This document shows positions 1-10,633 of a stretch of 46,571 nt of DNA, one piece after another. The notes under the pieces were generated by a model. That model saw only the letters and a list, made by a program, of their open reading frames with translations, was not told where the DNA came from and ran no database searches. The position numbers and the translations under genes are program-made. The stretch covers positions 1-46,571 of the forward strand of contig JNDT01001506.1 of NCBI GenBank assembly GCA_000697055.1. Direction: 5' to 3'. The DNA is from Saksenaea vasiformis B4078 (taxonomy: Eukaryota > Mucoromycota > Mucoromycetes > Mucorales > Saksenaeaceae). The stretch's first letter is position 1, and every line of letters begins with the position of its first letter.

Positions 1-2751
1 TTCGGAGTAAGCTTTATTGGCTCGTCGGAAACTAATTTACACTATATTGAAATATCACTGCTGGCCGGGACAATATACGCACATGCTGTTGGCCAGACAT
101 GACATTCCCCCTCGCAATTACTGGTGATTTACGTGAGTTTTGATTTAGGGATGTTGGCGGTGAACTGCAGGTATAATGTGCTCTTGTTGGACTCAATAGT
201 TTCTCCGTTAGTAGGCCTTTAGTCTTTTCTTTTAACATTGTCTTAGCCTTTTCGGGTCAAGAGAGCCCCTGTCTATTTACTTGGTATCCCGTCTTTTTAT
301 GTGATCAACCGTGGGTAGGTTACACAGCTATTTATGGTATTATATTCATGATTCTTAGAGGGTGGCATTTGGAGAAACAGGTCAACCGGACAAAAACCCC
401 AAAAGCCGCCGCCACTGCTTGTCGCTTCCTCATTTCGCTGGCGCAAAATTAATCATCAGCCGGCGCAAAGTCACTCGCAAAAAGCTGTACGTCCTTTGTA
501 TGGCAACAGCATCAGTAAAAGTACGAAAGATCAGGAAGGTGACAAGTTAAATAATGCATTTTTCTTTCCTTCGTCATCCATAAACAACTAATTTGTTTTA
601 TGCTTTGTCGGTAAATGCGCAGCAGTCCCTCATATTGCTTTCTCATACAGAGTATTCAAATCTAAAAGTAAAAGCACATCTTCTGATGGCGACACTTCCA
701 TAAAAAAAGTGCTTTACATATGTATCAAACCTGATAAGATGTTTATGTTTATAATCAACTACAACGAACTTCAATAAACAGTATTACTTTACTCTCTTTC
801 ATGTGGCACAAGATCAAGTACTTTCGTTTTCAAGTGACGCAGGCTTTCTCTTCATGCAGCGATCCAACGACAGCTTGAAAAGAATGCATTTTTCTTATCT
901 GAAGAAACAATTAATTACAACCACTTCTTTAGATTTCTTTTATACAGCTTGCGGAAGAGCTCCCGTAAGATGCAAAGACATACTTTGCATTAGCCTCCGT
1001 AAGCGGCCCTTCATAACCAGTGCCTTTTTCGTAAGCATCCACTGTTCCATATACAAAGATGACTCATTTTATTATACAGCCCTCAAAGGCCTGAGTGAGG
1101 ACTCTTTTGAGTTTACAGCGAAGGCTACAACCAACCCTTAGGCAATCAGGTGCAAAAAACTGGTTGGGACTATCTCAAACTCACTCCTAGAGTGGTACGG
1201 CGGTTAGAGACCCGTCATCCTAGCCACTTCGTCGGGCCCGGGTTTCGTTGATTCCTCTGTTGATTATCCAGAGGGCCGCGTTGATACTCTCTGCGAAATT
1301 CCCTGACAGTGGTGCTGTAAGGTGAGAAATTCATCCGAATTTTAGTAACGTTATTCTGGGTGCTGGTTAGCGAAACTCGTGAACCTTTTCCCTTGTAATA
1401 ATTTACCGCCTACCAAAATTATTTCTAAAATCTGCATTCGGTAAGCGTGACATATTCAGTAAGTGAATAGTCGTTAACCAGGCGGCCACTGTATTATTCT
1501 TCTTTTTTCTTGATATATATCTCCTTGACTTCATATCCTCTTGCCTCATATTGCCTGCTAGTGCTGGGATGTCTCAATATACGTCACTATTATAATTTCT
1601 TCGTCTTTGATATAAAGAAGCAGGAAGCTTTCCCACACTGAAGAGCGAGGCGCTAGTCTTCCAGCAGGGGCAACTTATAAGAAACTGATGCCCCGTTAAA
1701 CAATGCTCTAACTTCTCCGACAGGTTTCAATCGACAGAGGCCTGGGGTTTGTGCAGGAAAGAAAAGCAGATACCGTTCTTGTCCTTGCAGAGCTGCACAG
1801 TCTTGCAAGGTCGGTATGGTGCGCTATCCTTCTGAAAGAGGAAAACCTTGTTGTTTTCAAGACATCATCTAAATCAATCATTGCAAACGCTAACGCTTGT
1901 ATCGTTACACGTTGTCCATCCTTAACTTAGGAAGTGTTAACGAAACTGTTGCTTTTTTGTATTCCATCACAAGTAGAATCCATGAAGAGAGGTTCTATTC
2001 TTTAAGCAGCAGGGATAATACATCCAACAGATACTATGACATTTACAGCGTGAACTGCAAGACTAAGCTTTATCAGCAGAAGCGGCATTGGCGAACACAT
2101 AGAAGCGGCATGAACTGAGTCAATGGTTTGATAAATGACTTGTTTTCTTTGCGATTGGTGCATGGCACAACATGTTGATTAATGAATAAACTTTCGGTAA
2201 AACTAAATTTTCGTATCAAAAAAGTTGTACCCGGTCTCGGAACCTGTTGAGATGAGATGTTAGTGTAGTAAGTACCTCTTCTCTATGTTTACATAGCATA
2301 TGGCCGGAGAGGTATAACTATGCTTGTTTATAACTATGCTCAAGAGAATACAACGCCGTTTGACACTCTCACCTAGCTGTATGATGGAAGTGATTTCATG
2401 ACAGCCCCACTCACTTCTTCCTGGGTGTGAAACATGTGAATGAGATTATGGCGAACTTAGTCTTCAATTTTTTTCCGTCTTCAGTTTCACATGCTGTATT
2501 TCCGGTACATCGGTACATCGCAATGTGTCATAACAAACAAGAGATGTCCAGAAAATAGCAGAGGTGCATTGCTACAATGTTCCCTTACTTTGGCTGCTAG
2601 TAGAACATTCATCAACAATAATAGCTATCCCATTGAATTGGATGGGGAAGTGGAAGTACACATGCACGGTTTGGAAGCTAGGTAAGTATGACGACTTGTT
2701 TCAGTTGGATCCTCGCAATACAACATTAAAAGTTTATTATTATTATTATGA
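1..2751. other. intergenic, no gene recognised
   Basis: No reading frame here shows a recognisable domain, a convincing spliced structure or sustained codon order. The longest open frames (about 803-1141 and 1897-2118, plus) read as random composition. A short direct repeat, two copies of TATAACTATGCT, lies near 2314-2342. There are no tRNA-like or rRNA-like blocks. It may contain decayed mobile DNA, but I cannot assign any. Confidence 0.5.
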
Positions 2752-3421
2752 TTAGTAAAAGCCTTGCCTGTATGCAAGACCAACAATAGCCAAAGCAAGC
2801 GCATAGAACACAAGTGAGTAGAAGAAGCGCAGATATCTGTGCTGAAAGGCTATCTCAACGAAAAAGATAACAAATGCAAGGGCCACAAAGCTAACAAAAC
2901 TCGGGTTAAGACACAGCATTCTTCTTACTTCCTTTTTTTTTCTCTCGCTACTTACAACCAAGCCAAGATCATAACAGCTCGAGTAGAAGCACGCGCAAAC
3001 GTATTCAACGTCAGCACGGATAAAAGCATCAGAACCAGATCTCGAAGTAGATCATGAGCGGCAACCAGACGGTTCTACTCGTATTGCTAAGTCTTTTTTC
3101 TTTCTTTCATCATGTCTTCTTTATCGTTACCCAAATACTTGCTCCCCACGCGGGTGCAAACGCTTTCTGGGTTGTAGTGGCCTCGGGATCAGCGCTGGTT
3201 TCTCCAGGAGCGGTAGTAGCAGGAGGAGCAGCCGCTGCTGTTGGATGCGTCGAACTTGCCGCAACGACAGGCTGATCACCACCAAATGCATGACGAGCAA
3301 ACCAAGACGCGCCCCAGAATACCCAAAGGGTCAGGAAAGCTATCCAAGTAACACGAACATGCCAATCGGTCAAGAAAGACTGCACGGGTTGAATACTTTG
3401 GTGAATTGATGTTGCATCCAT
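2752..3421 (-). CDS. four-helix integral membrane protein, unknown function
   Basis: Three exons read on the minus strand: 3131-3421, 2956-3074 and 2752-2890, joined at canonical GT-AG sites (donors GTAACG and GTAAGT). Together they give 182 residues and a clean stop. The protein has a hydrophobic helix near residues 23-43, then an Ala/Pro/Thr-rich linker (about 50-90). Three more hydrophobic segments follow near 108-124, 131-153 and 160-178, and it ends in a short Arg/Gln/Tyr tail. No cleaved signal peptide is evident. I do not recognise a family. The last two helices are rich in Phe, Val and Ala, which suggests an organelle or ER membrane protein, but this is inference. The start codon faces the start of the La gene 236 bp away, so the two probably share a divergent promoter. 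Confidence 0.7.
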
Positions 3422-3657
3422 GCTAAAGAGTATTGTCGTTTCACTTAATTCATGGATGGGGGGATTTTATATGCGTTTCGATGACTTCATCCGGAGGTCT
3501 CAAACTTGGGCCCGCGAAACCCTTGAGCACTTGACAGACAGACAGTACTTTCATGCATCCAGGTTTCCCCGGTTTTTTTCAAAGTCACAAGAAGGGCCAA
3601 TGCAAAAATTTTATCTTTTTGTGGCAGAGCTACTACTTTAACCTTCCCCTTTATCTC
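3422..3657. promoter_or_regulatory. divergent promoter region between membrane protein and La gene
   Basis: The 236 bp separate two start codons pointing away from each other (3421 minus, 3658 plus). No consensus TATA box is obvious. The segment just before the La start has pyrimidine runs, as is common in fungal leaders. The promoter role is inferred from gene orientation only. Confidence 0.5.
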
Positions 3658-4676
3658 ATGGCCGACGTCAAGCAGAAGATCCTCAAGCAAGTCGAATTCT
3701 ACTTTAGTGACTCCAACTTGCCCTATGACAAGTACTTGTGGGAATTGACTGAAAAAGACAAAGGCTGTAAGTCCACCATGTGCCACAATAGCCCGCGCCC
3801 CTAACGCGTCTTTAGATGTTCCCGTTAACACGATCGCCTCTTTCAAGAAGATGCGCATGATCACCACCGATCATGATCTTGTGCGCGAAGCCATCAAGTC
3901 TTCCGAAATGCTTGAGTTGGACGAGTCTGAGGAGAAAGTGAGAAGAACTACCCCTGTTCGGGAACAGGATATCACTGGTCGCAGCATCTACGCAGTACGT
4001 CCGCAGAAGAAAAAGAAAGAGTAGTTGGTTGTTTGATCTGATCCCTTTCTACAGAAAGGATTCCCCACCGTGGATGAAGATGTGACTGACAAGGAGGAAG
4101 CAACCGAAAAAGTGTTGCTCTTGCAGGATAAGATCGACGAATTTTTCGAGCAGTATGGAAAGGTGCTTAGTATCCGCATGCGAAAGACCTACGACAGACC
4201 ATCCAAGTTCAAGGTACAAAAAAGCGCGTTTTTTAAATGGGCACATTTTCTAAATCCATCTTACAGGGTAGCGTCTTTGTTGAATTTGCTGATCCTGAGA
4301 CAGCTGCCAAGGTTGCTGATATGTCCCTCGAGTTTGAAGGTACTCCCTTGGTGATGAAGAAGAAGTAAGTTCCCAAAGCTCAGAAATGATCGGAAAGCTG
4401 AGTATATTTCATAGGCTTGACTATGTCAAGGAGAAGAGTGAATTGTACAAGGATTCCCCACAATCCAAGAAGCGTTTCAAGTTCAACGCTTTCAAGGCGT
4501 CTCAGGTCCCATCCAAGGGAAGACAGAGCGGCAGATTTGACAGAAAACAGCGATCCAAGCCAAAGAGAAACGAGGAGGAGAATGCCGAATCAGAATCCGT
4601 TGCTGGTCAAAAGAGAACATTGGAGGATGCCGACAAGGAATCTGAACCTGCAGAACAAAAGCAAAAGCTCGAGTAA
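3658..4676 (+). CDS. LHP1: La-related RNA-binding protein (LHP1/La homologue)
   Basis: Five exons: 3658-3766, 3816-3994, 4055-4213, 4267-4364 and 4415-4676. All junctions are GT-AG with matching phases, giving 268 residues, close to the size of yeast Lhp1. Residues 1 to about 90 form the La module (start [18 protein letters not shown], then [10 protein letters not shown] and the segment [12 protein letters not shown]). A degenerate RRM follows at about 110-190. The C-terminal quarter is basic, then acidic, Lys/Arg/Glu-rich, as in La proteins. La binds the 3' oligo-U ends of RNA polymerase III transcripts, protects them from exonucleases and helps pre-tRNA maturation in the nucleus. The gene converges on the GATA gene, with the two stop codons 311 bp apart. 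Confidence 0.93.
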
Positions 4677-4987
4677 TGGATACAACTTTTTTACATCATC
4701 ATTCAATCTTCACTATGTATAAAGGAACATGATTAGCTAACTTACGCAAGATCGCCTCTCTGTTTTCATCATCCATTTCACGTAATTCGAATTCATTCCT
4801 TGGATTAAAATTGCCTTGCTGCTTCCACGCCATGAGCCTATGTTTCACGTCTATCCATAGATTTTACAAAAGGTCACCAGCAACAGACGGTTCCATAAAA
4901 CCCTCTTTACCGCAAATGTGTGCCTGCAAATTATGAATGTATTTTTGTATTATCATGTATTGAAAGTAGAAAAAGGTTGTCTGCTAT
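4677..4987. other. convergent intergenic spacer
   Basis: This is the 3'-3' spacer between the La gene and the GATA-finger gene. It is AT-rich and must contain both polyadenylation regions. Nothing else is seen. Confidence 0.5.
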
Positions 4988-7587
4988 TTACGATGAGGAG
5001 GAGCTTGCTGGAACGGTACTTAACCATCGCTGCAGGATCCTTTTAACTACCGCACCACCGCTGGGATCAAGCTTTTCCAGGAACTGGATTTTCATCCGAT
5101 AGTCATTCGGCTTGATCAGCGTTGTGTTGAATCGTTCTTCCACTTGACCTCCACTCGGGAAACAAGTCATGATCAGCACCTCGCGCCCAAGATGGCTCTC
5201 CGTAATGATCTCGAATTGTGCGTTCTGAAGATGTGATTTGTCGATATCCACAGTGGTAGGTCCAAATCCGTCTTTGTACAACCGGATCGAAAAGGAGCCT
5301 TCTACTAGGGTGACGCCACAATTAGGATGTGTAAAAGCAAGCTGACCAAAATCAATGGAAAGTGTTGGAAGTGGAATTCCTGCGCTGTTGTAGAGAGACA
5401 GTGGTGGTGCTGGTGCTGGCTGGGTTTGTTGGGGTGGCTGAGGTGGTTGCTGTTGTGGTGGTTGCGCCTGGATTGGTGCCACCGGCAATGGTTTTCGTGT
5501 GGTTGTGGGAGGTGGAATAGGTGGTTGAATATTGACAAAGGTAGCTGGCGTTGGTACGGGTCCAGGCATCGATGAAAGTGGCACAGGTGTGCCAGGTCGT
5601 GGCTTTTGTGTTGTCTGCTGCTGCTGATGTTGTTGTTGTAGGAACTGGGCAGCAAAATAGCCAATATTGGAACGTGAAGCATTTTGGTTTTTGGCCGCGT
5701 CTTTTCGCAGTGGATCTGCACTGGGCGTTGCTGGAAGGGATGGTTGGTTGTTCCGTGCTGCAGCCAATTTCGCTTTTTCTGCAGCACGTTGCTTCTCTAG
5801 TTCCTGACGTTGCCTTTCTCGTTCCTGCTCTTCTTGCAGAGCACGGTCCTTGTGCCTCTGTTCTTTTCTGAGCTGTTTTTCTTCCTCTTTTGTTACTACC
5901 GGTGCGCCCTTGAGAATCTTGCCTTGTTTCCACAGTATGCCACAACCATTACAAAGTGTTCCGGAGCCAGCCGGCCCAGCTCGCCACATGGCAGTATGCT
6001 TTGTGCTGCAATAATGACATCGACGAAGTCCATCCTCTTTGACATGTGCATGCTTACTCTTTGGCAACGCTACATCGACCATCAACATGCCATTCACTTA
6101 TAACGATACCCCTACCTTCTGCTTCAGTTTGCTCATTTCGAGGTCGTTTCCCTAGTTTGATAGCGTTGACAAGTTCATTACGTTTCTTTTCAGCAAGCAC
6201 TGGTCCGGTTAGGATCTCTGGAATCGAATAGCATTTTTGCAGTATTTCCTAAAATTCGTTTTCAGTTCCTCGAACCTTCCTAGTAAAAGAAAAGAAAAAC
6301 ACACACACCTCGATGGCACGATCATTCGTATCAGGAAGCGAATGCAGAGATAAAGGTGTCCTTATTGGCTGGATTTCCATCTGGACAAGGCGTTAGAAAA
6401 ACCAAAGGACGTCTACTTAGTCTCACCTTTTCCATCATCTTCTCTCTGACGATCTCTGGTTTCGTTATAATCGCAACCAAGGCCTTTAGTATTTCTCCAT
6501 CCACATCCATCATACGTATATTTGCAGGCTGCCATGTTTTCTGCTCTTTCTCAGGCTGTTTGGGCGATGCAGCCGTCTTATCTTTTCCTTCTGTAGCAAA
6601 CTTCCTGACCATGGCGAGACTCGATTTTTCTCCCCATCGCTCCATCTTTTCCTTTGGATCTTTAAAAAAATCATCAGCAGGTGCAGGATCTAATGGCAAA
6701 AGGAACGACGCATAAAGCTGGGCAGGGTTATTCATCGTTGGGATAGAGAGGTGGGGATAACGTACCTCAAATGGCGCTTGCATGGATACTAATTCGAGTA
6801 TCACATCTTTCGGGAACAAAAAGCGTTCATTCGGAACTTCCTTGAACTCCATGACCACATCCGTAAACACTAGATTATCAGATACATCCGACGGCGCAGA
6901 CGATGCGACACTTTCGTCCGCGCTTTCGCATGGTTTATCTTCAGAATCTAAACAATGCTGTGAATATCCACGTTGATTTTTGCTTTTCTTACTTGTTGCA
7001 GTTGAATTGATCCCATCCTCTTTTTTTTCTTCTTGCTCTGGTACTGTAGATGTTTGTGTCGAGGATGCACATTCAGATGATGGTGGTTCTGCTGTAGCTG
7101 TTATAGGAAGTTAGTCCTATTACAAGTCCCATGCAACTTACGTGTTTTGTTATTGTCTTTTGTGGGATTTGGAGCAGCGGTCGCACTAGCAAGAATAGTA
7201 GCCCATGATTCGACTCGCGTTGCTTCATAAAAAGTGGTTTCAGGAAATATATGCGGACCCAGTTCAAGGGTACTAGTGCCGAGATATTTCATGTTGGGCC
7301 ATTTCTTTCGCGTATTATTTGTTCGTTTTGGTTGTTGAACAGTGTCATGTCGGTACTTGACAAAGATAGAATTAGACCAATTGAGACGTGATTGAAGTAG
7401 AGATAAATGAAGGACACCGCTGAAAGATGCTCATGAATAACTCTCATTGCTATATTTGGCGTGATTATTACTTTGAGGTGTTGGGTATATCCTTTGGATC
7501 GGTTTCTTGAGTATCTGTTTTTAGTTGAAAATTTCGTAACGAGGTTTCGATCCTTTTCTTTGCAGCTATGATGGCTGAATTTGACAT
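4988..7587 (-). CDS. GATA-type zinc-finger nuclear protein, about 783 aa
   Basis: Six exons on the minus strand: 7472-7587, 7142-7419, 6427-7097, 6309-6380, 6116-6248 and 4988-6069, with consistent phases. Two introns are only 46 nt (6381-6426 and 6070-6115). A single GATA finger lies at about residues 441-466: Cys441, Cys444, Cys463 and Cys466 in a C-x2-C-x18-C-x2-C array containing the core MWRAGPAGSGTLCNGCG. A Lys/Glu-rich coiled coil (about 480-530) follows it, then a long Pro/Gln linker. The C-terminal region of about 140 residues reads as an ordered beta-rich domain and ends in a Ser run. The first half (about 1-380) also looks ordered and includes FLFPKDVILEL and WQPANIRMMDVDGEI. The finger alone predicts DNA or protein contact in the nucleus. 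The large ordered flanks suggest a chromatin-complex subunit more than a classic nutrient GATA factor, but that is inference. Confidence 0.8.
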
Positions 7588-8657
7588 GACGAGTAAGAAA
7601 AGGAAGAATTGCGTTCGGACACACCAATATGAGGAAGTCACAGCCGAGCGCTTTTTCTGATGTGAGAGATATGGGCACCCCTTGATGCACAACACAAATG
7701 GTCAGCACACATGCTCAAAGCGTGAGAAACAAACCAACACTTCAACCTGTGAAGCACAGCCTTTATCCATAAAGATACTTGTTGGAAGACAGACTCTAAC
7801 CATCTCATATGATATTGCTTCTGTAAAGAGAAGTGAAAAGCACGCTTGACGTACATCTTTATTCACCTTTATGGAAAGCGGCTAGCACGTCATAATACGA
7901 TGGAATCCTTGTCCATAACCATCGAATATAAACAGTGACATTAGTATGTATACGTCTTTACGAAGAAATGATACTTATCTCTTACAAGACAGTGGGGAAA
8001 AACGAACGGAAGCTAGTTTCAGGGAATTATCTTATTGGTCGTTTTCTAACATGATCCTCACGAATTTTGCTGCTGAATCCTGTCGTCGAGAATGGGTTAA
8101 ACAAAGCATCCATAGCATGATTACAATACACTTTGATTCATCGTAGCATTTTGAAGCCGAAGGAAATCTCAGTACTCAACGGAAATCGTAGCCTGCGTGC
8201 ATGATTCTTCATTCCTTGTGTCCTGAACATGCTATACGTCGCTTGTCCCAAGCACGGCAAAACAGTAGCTGACAACTTTTTTTTTTAAAAAAAAAAAAAC
8301 AGAGGCGTATTCGTCTCTATTTCGTCTATTGTATTTCAGGAACAATGCATACCTGGTCCATTGTTCACAATGTCTCTATGATCACCATTTCCGGAATAGG
8401 GAAGATTAAATCTGCTCTAACTCACAAGACCGGTTCAAACTTACTTCTCGGTAAGAAGTTTAGGAACGCTGCCCGTTTGTTGTATTTACATATGAATAAA
8501 AGAAATTCGATTTAGGAGGGAAAAAAAGGGAAGAGATCGTCAAGACTGGTGGTGGGAGCGAGAGAGTGGCAAAAAAGTAAAGAAAAATAAAGACGAATTG
8601 GTGAGGATGGATGAATGAACAATAAAATGGAAAAGAGCAAAACATGCGTGTACAAAT
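7588..8657. other. intergenic: upstream of GATA gene and downstream of SDS3 gene
   Basis: This stretch of just over 1 kb has no supported gene. Short open frames on the minus strand (about 7638-7856) lack coding character. A T-run followed by an A-run, TTTTTTTTTTAAAA then poly-A (about 8278-8300), could form a hairpin or act as a nucleosome-free element. It must include the GATA gene promoter (right of 7587) and the 3' untranslated region of SDS3 (left of 8658). Confidence 0.5.
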
Positions 8658-10192
8658 TCACTTCTTTTTCTGGGTTTTTCGTGCTGACGGCATTGGCGGC
8701 ATACCCTGCGAAGTAAAGGTCACCTAAATAATCACCAACTTATATATTTGTTTGTACTACTTACATTCCGCATGGCCTGTAAATCCGCTTGTAACTCGTC
8801 TTCCTTTAACTTGAAAACCAATGATGGACGTAATTACTATGGTTAAGGATAATAATGATAATATAACAACAACAACATATAGTAATTAGTATGGGAAAAA
8901 AGGATATCAGACGTCTGTTTTCGCTTGTTCGATTTTGGCTCCGAATTATCGTGACCTCGTTTACGCAAATTGCGTTTATGCATTCGAGCTTGATTATCGA
9001 GAACATTGTCTGATACGAGATGTGTCAACAAAGTTAGTTTTCCAGCAAAAAGATAGTTACCATATATCAAGTCACAGTTATCTTTGTCTTCCTTCAATTT
9101 TCGACGTTTCTCTTCCAGTGCAGCGAATAATTTCTCACGGACACCTTGTTTCTCACTCTATATGGTCTATCAGATCCATGTTAAAAGTAAGTACCTTTTA
9201 AGTTACCAGGTATTCTTGCTTTGCTCGATCGACTTCCATCCTAAAATGATTTTCTGTGACCTGGTTCTGATAATCCCGAAAGATTCGTCCACTGTCTATC
9301 ATTTGCTGACGTATTTTTTCGAGCTTGATAAGTCCTTCAGCATACCAAGGATGGGTACCTTTTAACCCGGCAAACATGAAAAGGACGATAAGTACATGAT
9401 TCCTCTTGTTAAAAACGGGAAAGACATACTATTATGCACTTGCTTGATCTCTTCTTGTACTATCTTCAATTTTTCTGCGTAGATTCTGAAAAAGAAAAAG
9501 AAAGAGAACTCAGCATGCATTTCGGCAAGATGTTTATCCATTGTGCATACCTTTCTCTGTTATCCATGAAGTCGGCGTTCAATTTTTCAATACGAGTCGC
9601 CAGATCTTTTCGTCTCTTGCCTCGTCGATGGTTATCGGTTGATCCTTCGTAATAACCCACGTCGGCTAGACACAGTTGAGGTTACCGGAGTGTGTGTGTG
9701 TGATTTTTTGTGTAGGGGAGGTCATTTTTCCTTTCGGTCGTTCTTCTCACCTTCGAACCAGTTTTCCGACTCATCGACTTCATTCATGTAAACCGTTGTG
9801 TTATTCATATGGTGAACGTGGTGTTGATACTGTGTTCTTTGTACACTGAATATATTGCCGTTTCCTGAGGTACCTGGAGTACTTGTGATACTGGAGGTAC
9901 TTGCAGTATAGGCGTAACTACCTTCTTCACGCAGAGACTGTTGTCCATAGGAAGTAGTCAGTCTACCTTGAAAAGAAGAGGAGGAAGAAGAAGACGGGTT
10001 TACAAAGTGGTCTTCATCCTGTTCGTCATATTGAGGGTAGTAGGCATGACGGTCCGCTGGTTGTTTGTGATGAAGCTGTCTTTGCAAGACTGGCTTTGAT
10101 GCAGGAGCATTAAGGTCAGCAGTGTTTGCTCGTGCGGGAGTAGTAGCAAACATGAATGGTTTGTTGGTTTCCAACATGGAGGCAAGTGGCAT
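8658..10192 (-). CDS. SDS3: Sds3/BRMS1-family histone deacetylase complex subunit
   Basis: Eight exons (9751-10192, 9551-9665, 9430-9485, 9207-9358, 9061-9157, 8908-8988, 8765-8829, 8658-8705) give 351 residues. Residues 1-147 are low complexity (Ser runs, His/Gln). About 150-320 match the Sds3-like family: RRGKRRKDLATRIEKLN, then THPWYAEGLIKLEKIR, FRDYQNQV and ALEEKRRKLKEDKDNCDL, a long coiled coil. A basic patch (KRNLRKRGHD and KSNKRKQ) comes next, and then LVFKLKEDELQADLQAMRN, equivalent to the BRMS1/SUDS3 segment after the coiled coil. The family scaffolds the Rpd3L/Sin3 histone deacetylase complex. Six introns are GT-AG. The intron at 8830-8907 begins ATATCCTT and ends AC, and only that choice keeps the family-conserved frame. 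The 5' leader region is rich in polypurine/TC repeats. Confidence 0.88.
8830..8907 (-). other. U12-type AT-AC intron (minor spliceosome) in SDS3
   Basis: On the minus strand this 78-nt intron starts with ATATCCTTTT, the U12-type 5' splice site. It carries TCCTTAAC (complement of 8842-8849), an exact U12 branch-site core, and ends with AC 12 nt later. The upstream exon ends in phase 1 at codon 315. Splicing at AC gives a Gly codon followed by PSLVFKLKEDEL, the conserved Sds3 segment. The nearby AG (in CCATAG) leads to a stop or a wrong frame in every phase, and no usable GT donor fits. Signals and frame therefore agree independently. Confidence 0.88.
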
Positions 10193-10484
10193 GCTACAAA
10201 AAGGACGGAAGTTCTTTCCTCAAGAAAAAGTCGAGAAGAACGAAGGAAGGATAAAGAAGTAACGCTTATACAAAAAGGGGGGAAGAAGTACACAGTACCC
10301 AACGTTCAAAAAGTCAAAGCAATAAGATAAAGAAAAAGAGAAAGAGACAGGTCCACACAGAAAGAGAAAAAAAAAAGAGAGAGAGAGGGGAGAAAAAAAA
10401 AGAAACTGAGGGGGAAGAAGGATAATCGAATATGGGTTCATAAGCCACACATACTCTCGTTTCTCTCGTCTCTCTTCGTCTCTG

Positions 10485-10527
<43 letters not shown>

Positions 10528-10633
10528 GTCTGTCGTTTTCCCTTATCTTATTTATGTTATTTTTTATACTATATTTATCGAACAAACCTATAGAGTAACT
10601 TGATTAGAAAAGACGCATTTGAACGACTAATTC
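10193..10633. promoter_or_regulatory. SDS3 5' region with polypurine tract and TC microsatellite
   Basis: Between the SDS3 start codon and the SDS22 stop codon lie a long purine-rich stretch on the plus strand (about 10320-10420) and a pure TC repeat (about 10492-10525). Read from SDS3, this is a pyrimidine-rich leader that flips to purine. An Arg/Glu repeat open frame on the minus strand (10220-10585) is a by-product of the repeat. The promoter role is inferred from position. Confidence 0.45.
10492..10525 (+). repeat. (TC)n microsatellite upstream of SDS3
   Basis: A pure TC dinucleotide run about 300 bp upstream of the SDS3 start codon. It is the strand mirror of the AG repeat at 45.7 kb. 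Confidence 0.9.

Noticed and set aside
5305..5945. long minus-strand frames of 160 and 197 codons
   Set aside because: Out-of-frame shadows of the Gln/Pro-rich part of the GATA protein.
7478..7490. ATATCCTTT on the plus strand, U12-donor-like
   Set aside because: It is antisense within exon 1 of the GATA gene and has no branch site or acceptor downstream.
10220..10585. Arg/Glu-repeat protein of 121 codons
   Set aside because: It is created by the TC/GA microsatellite and purine tract in the SDS3 leader.
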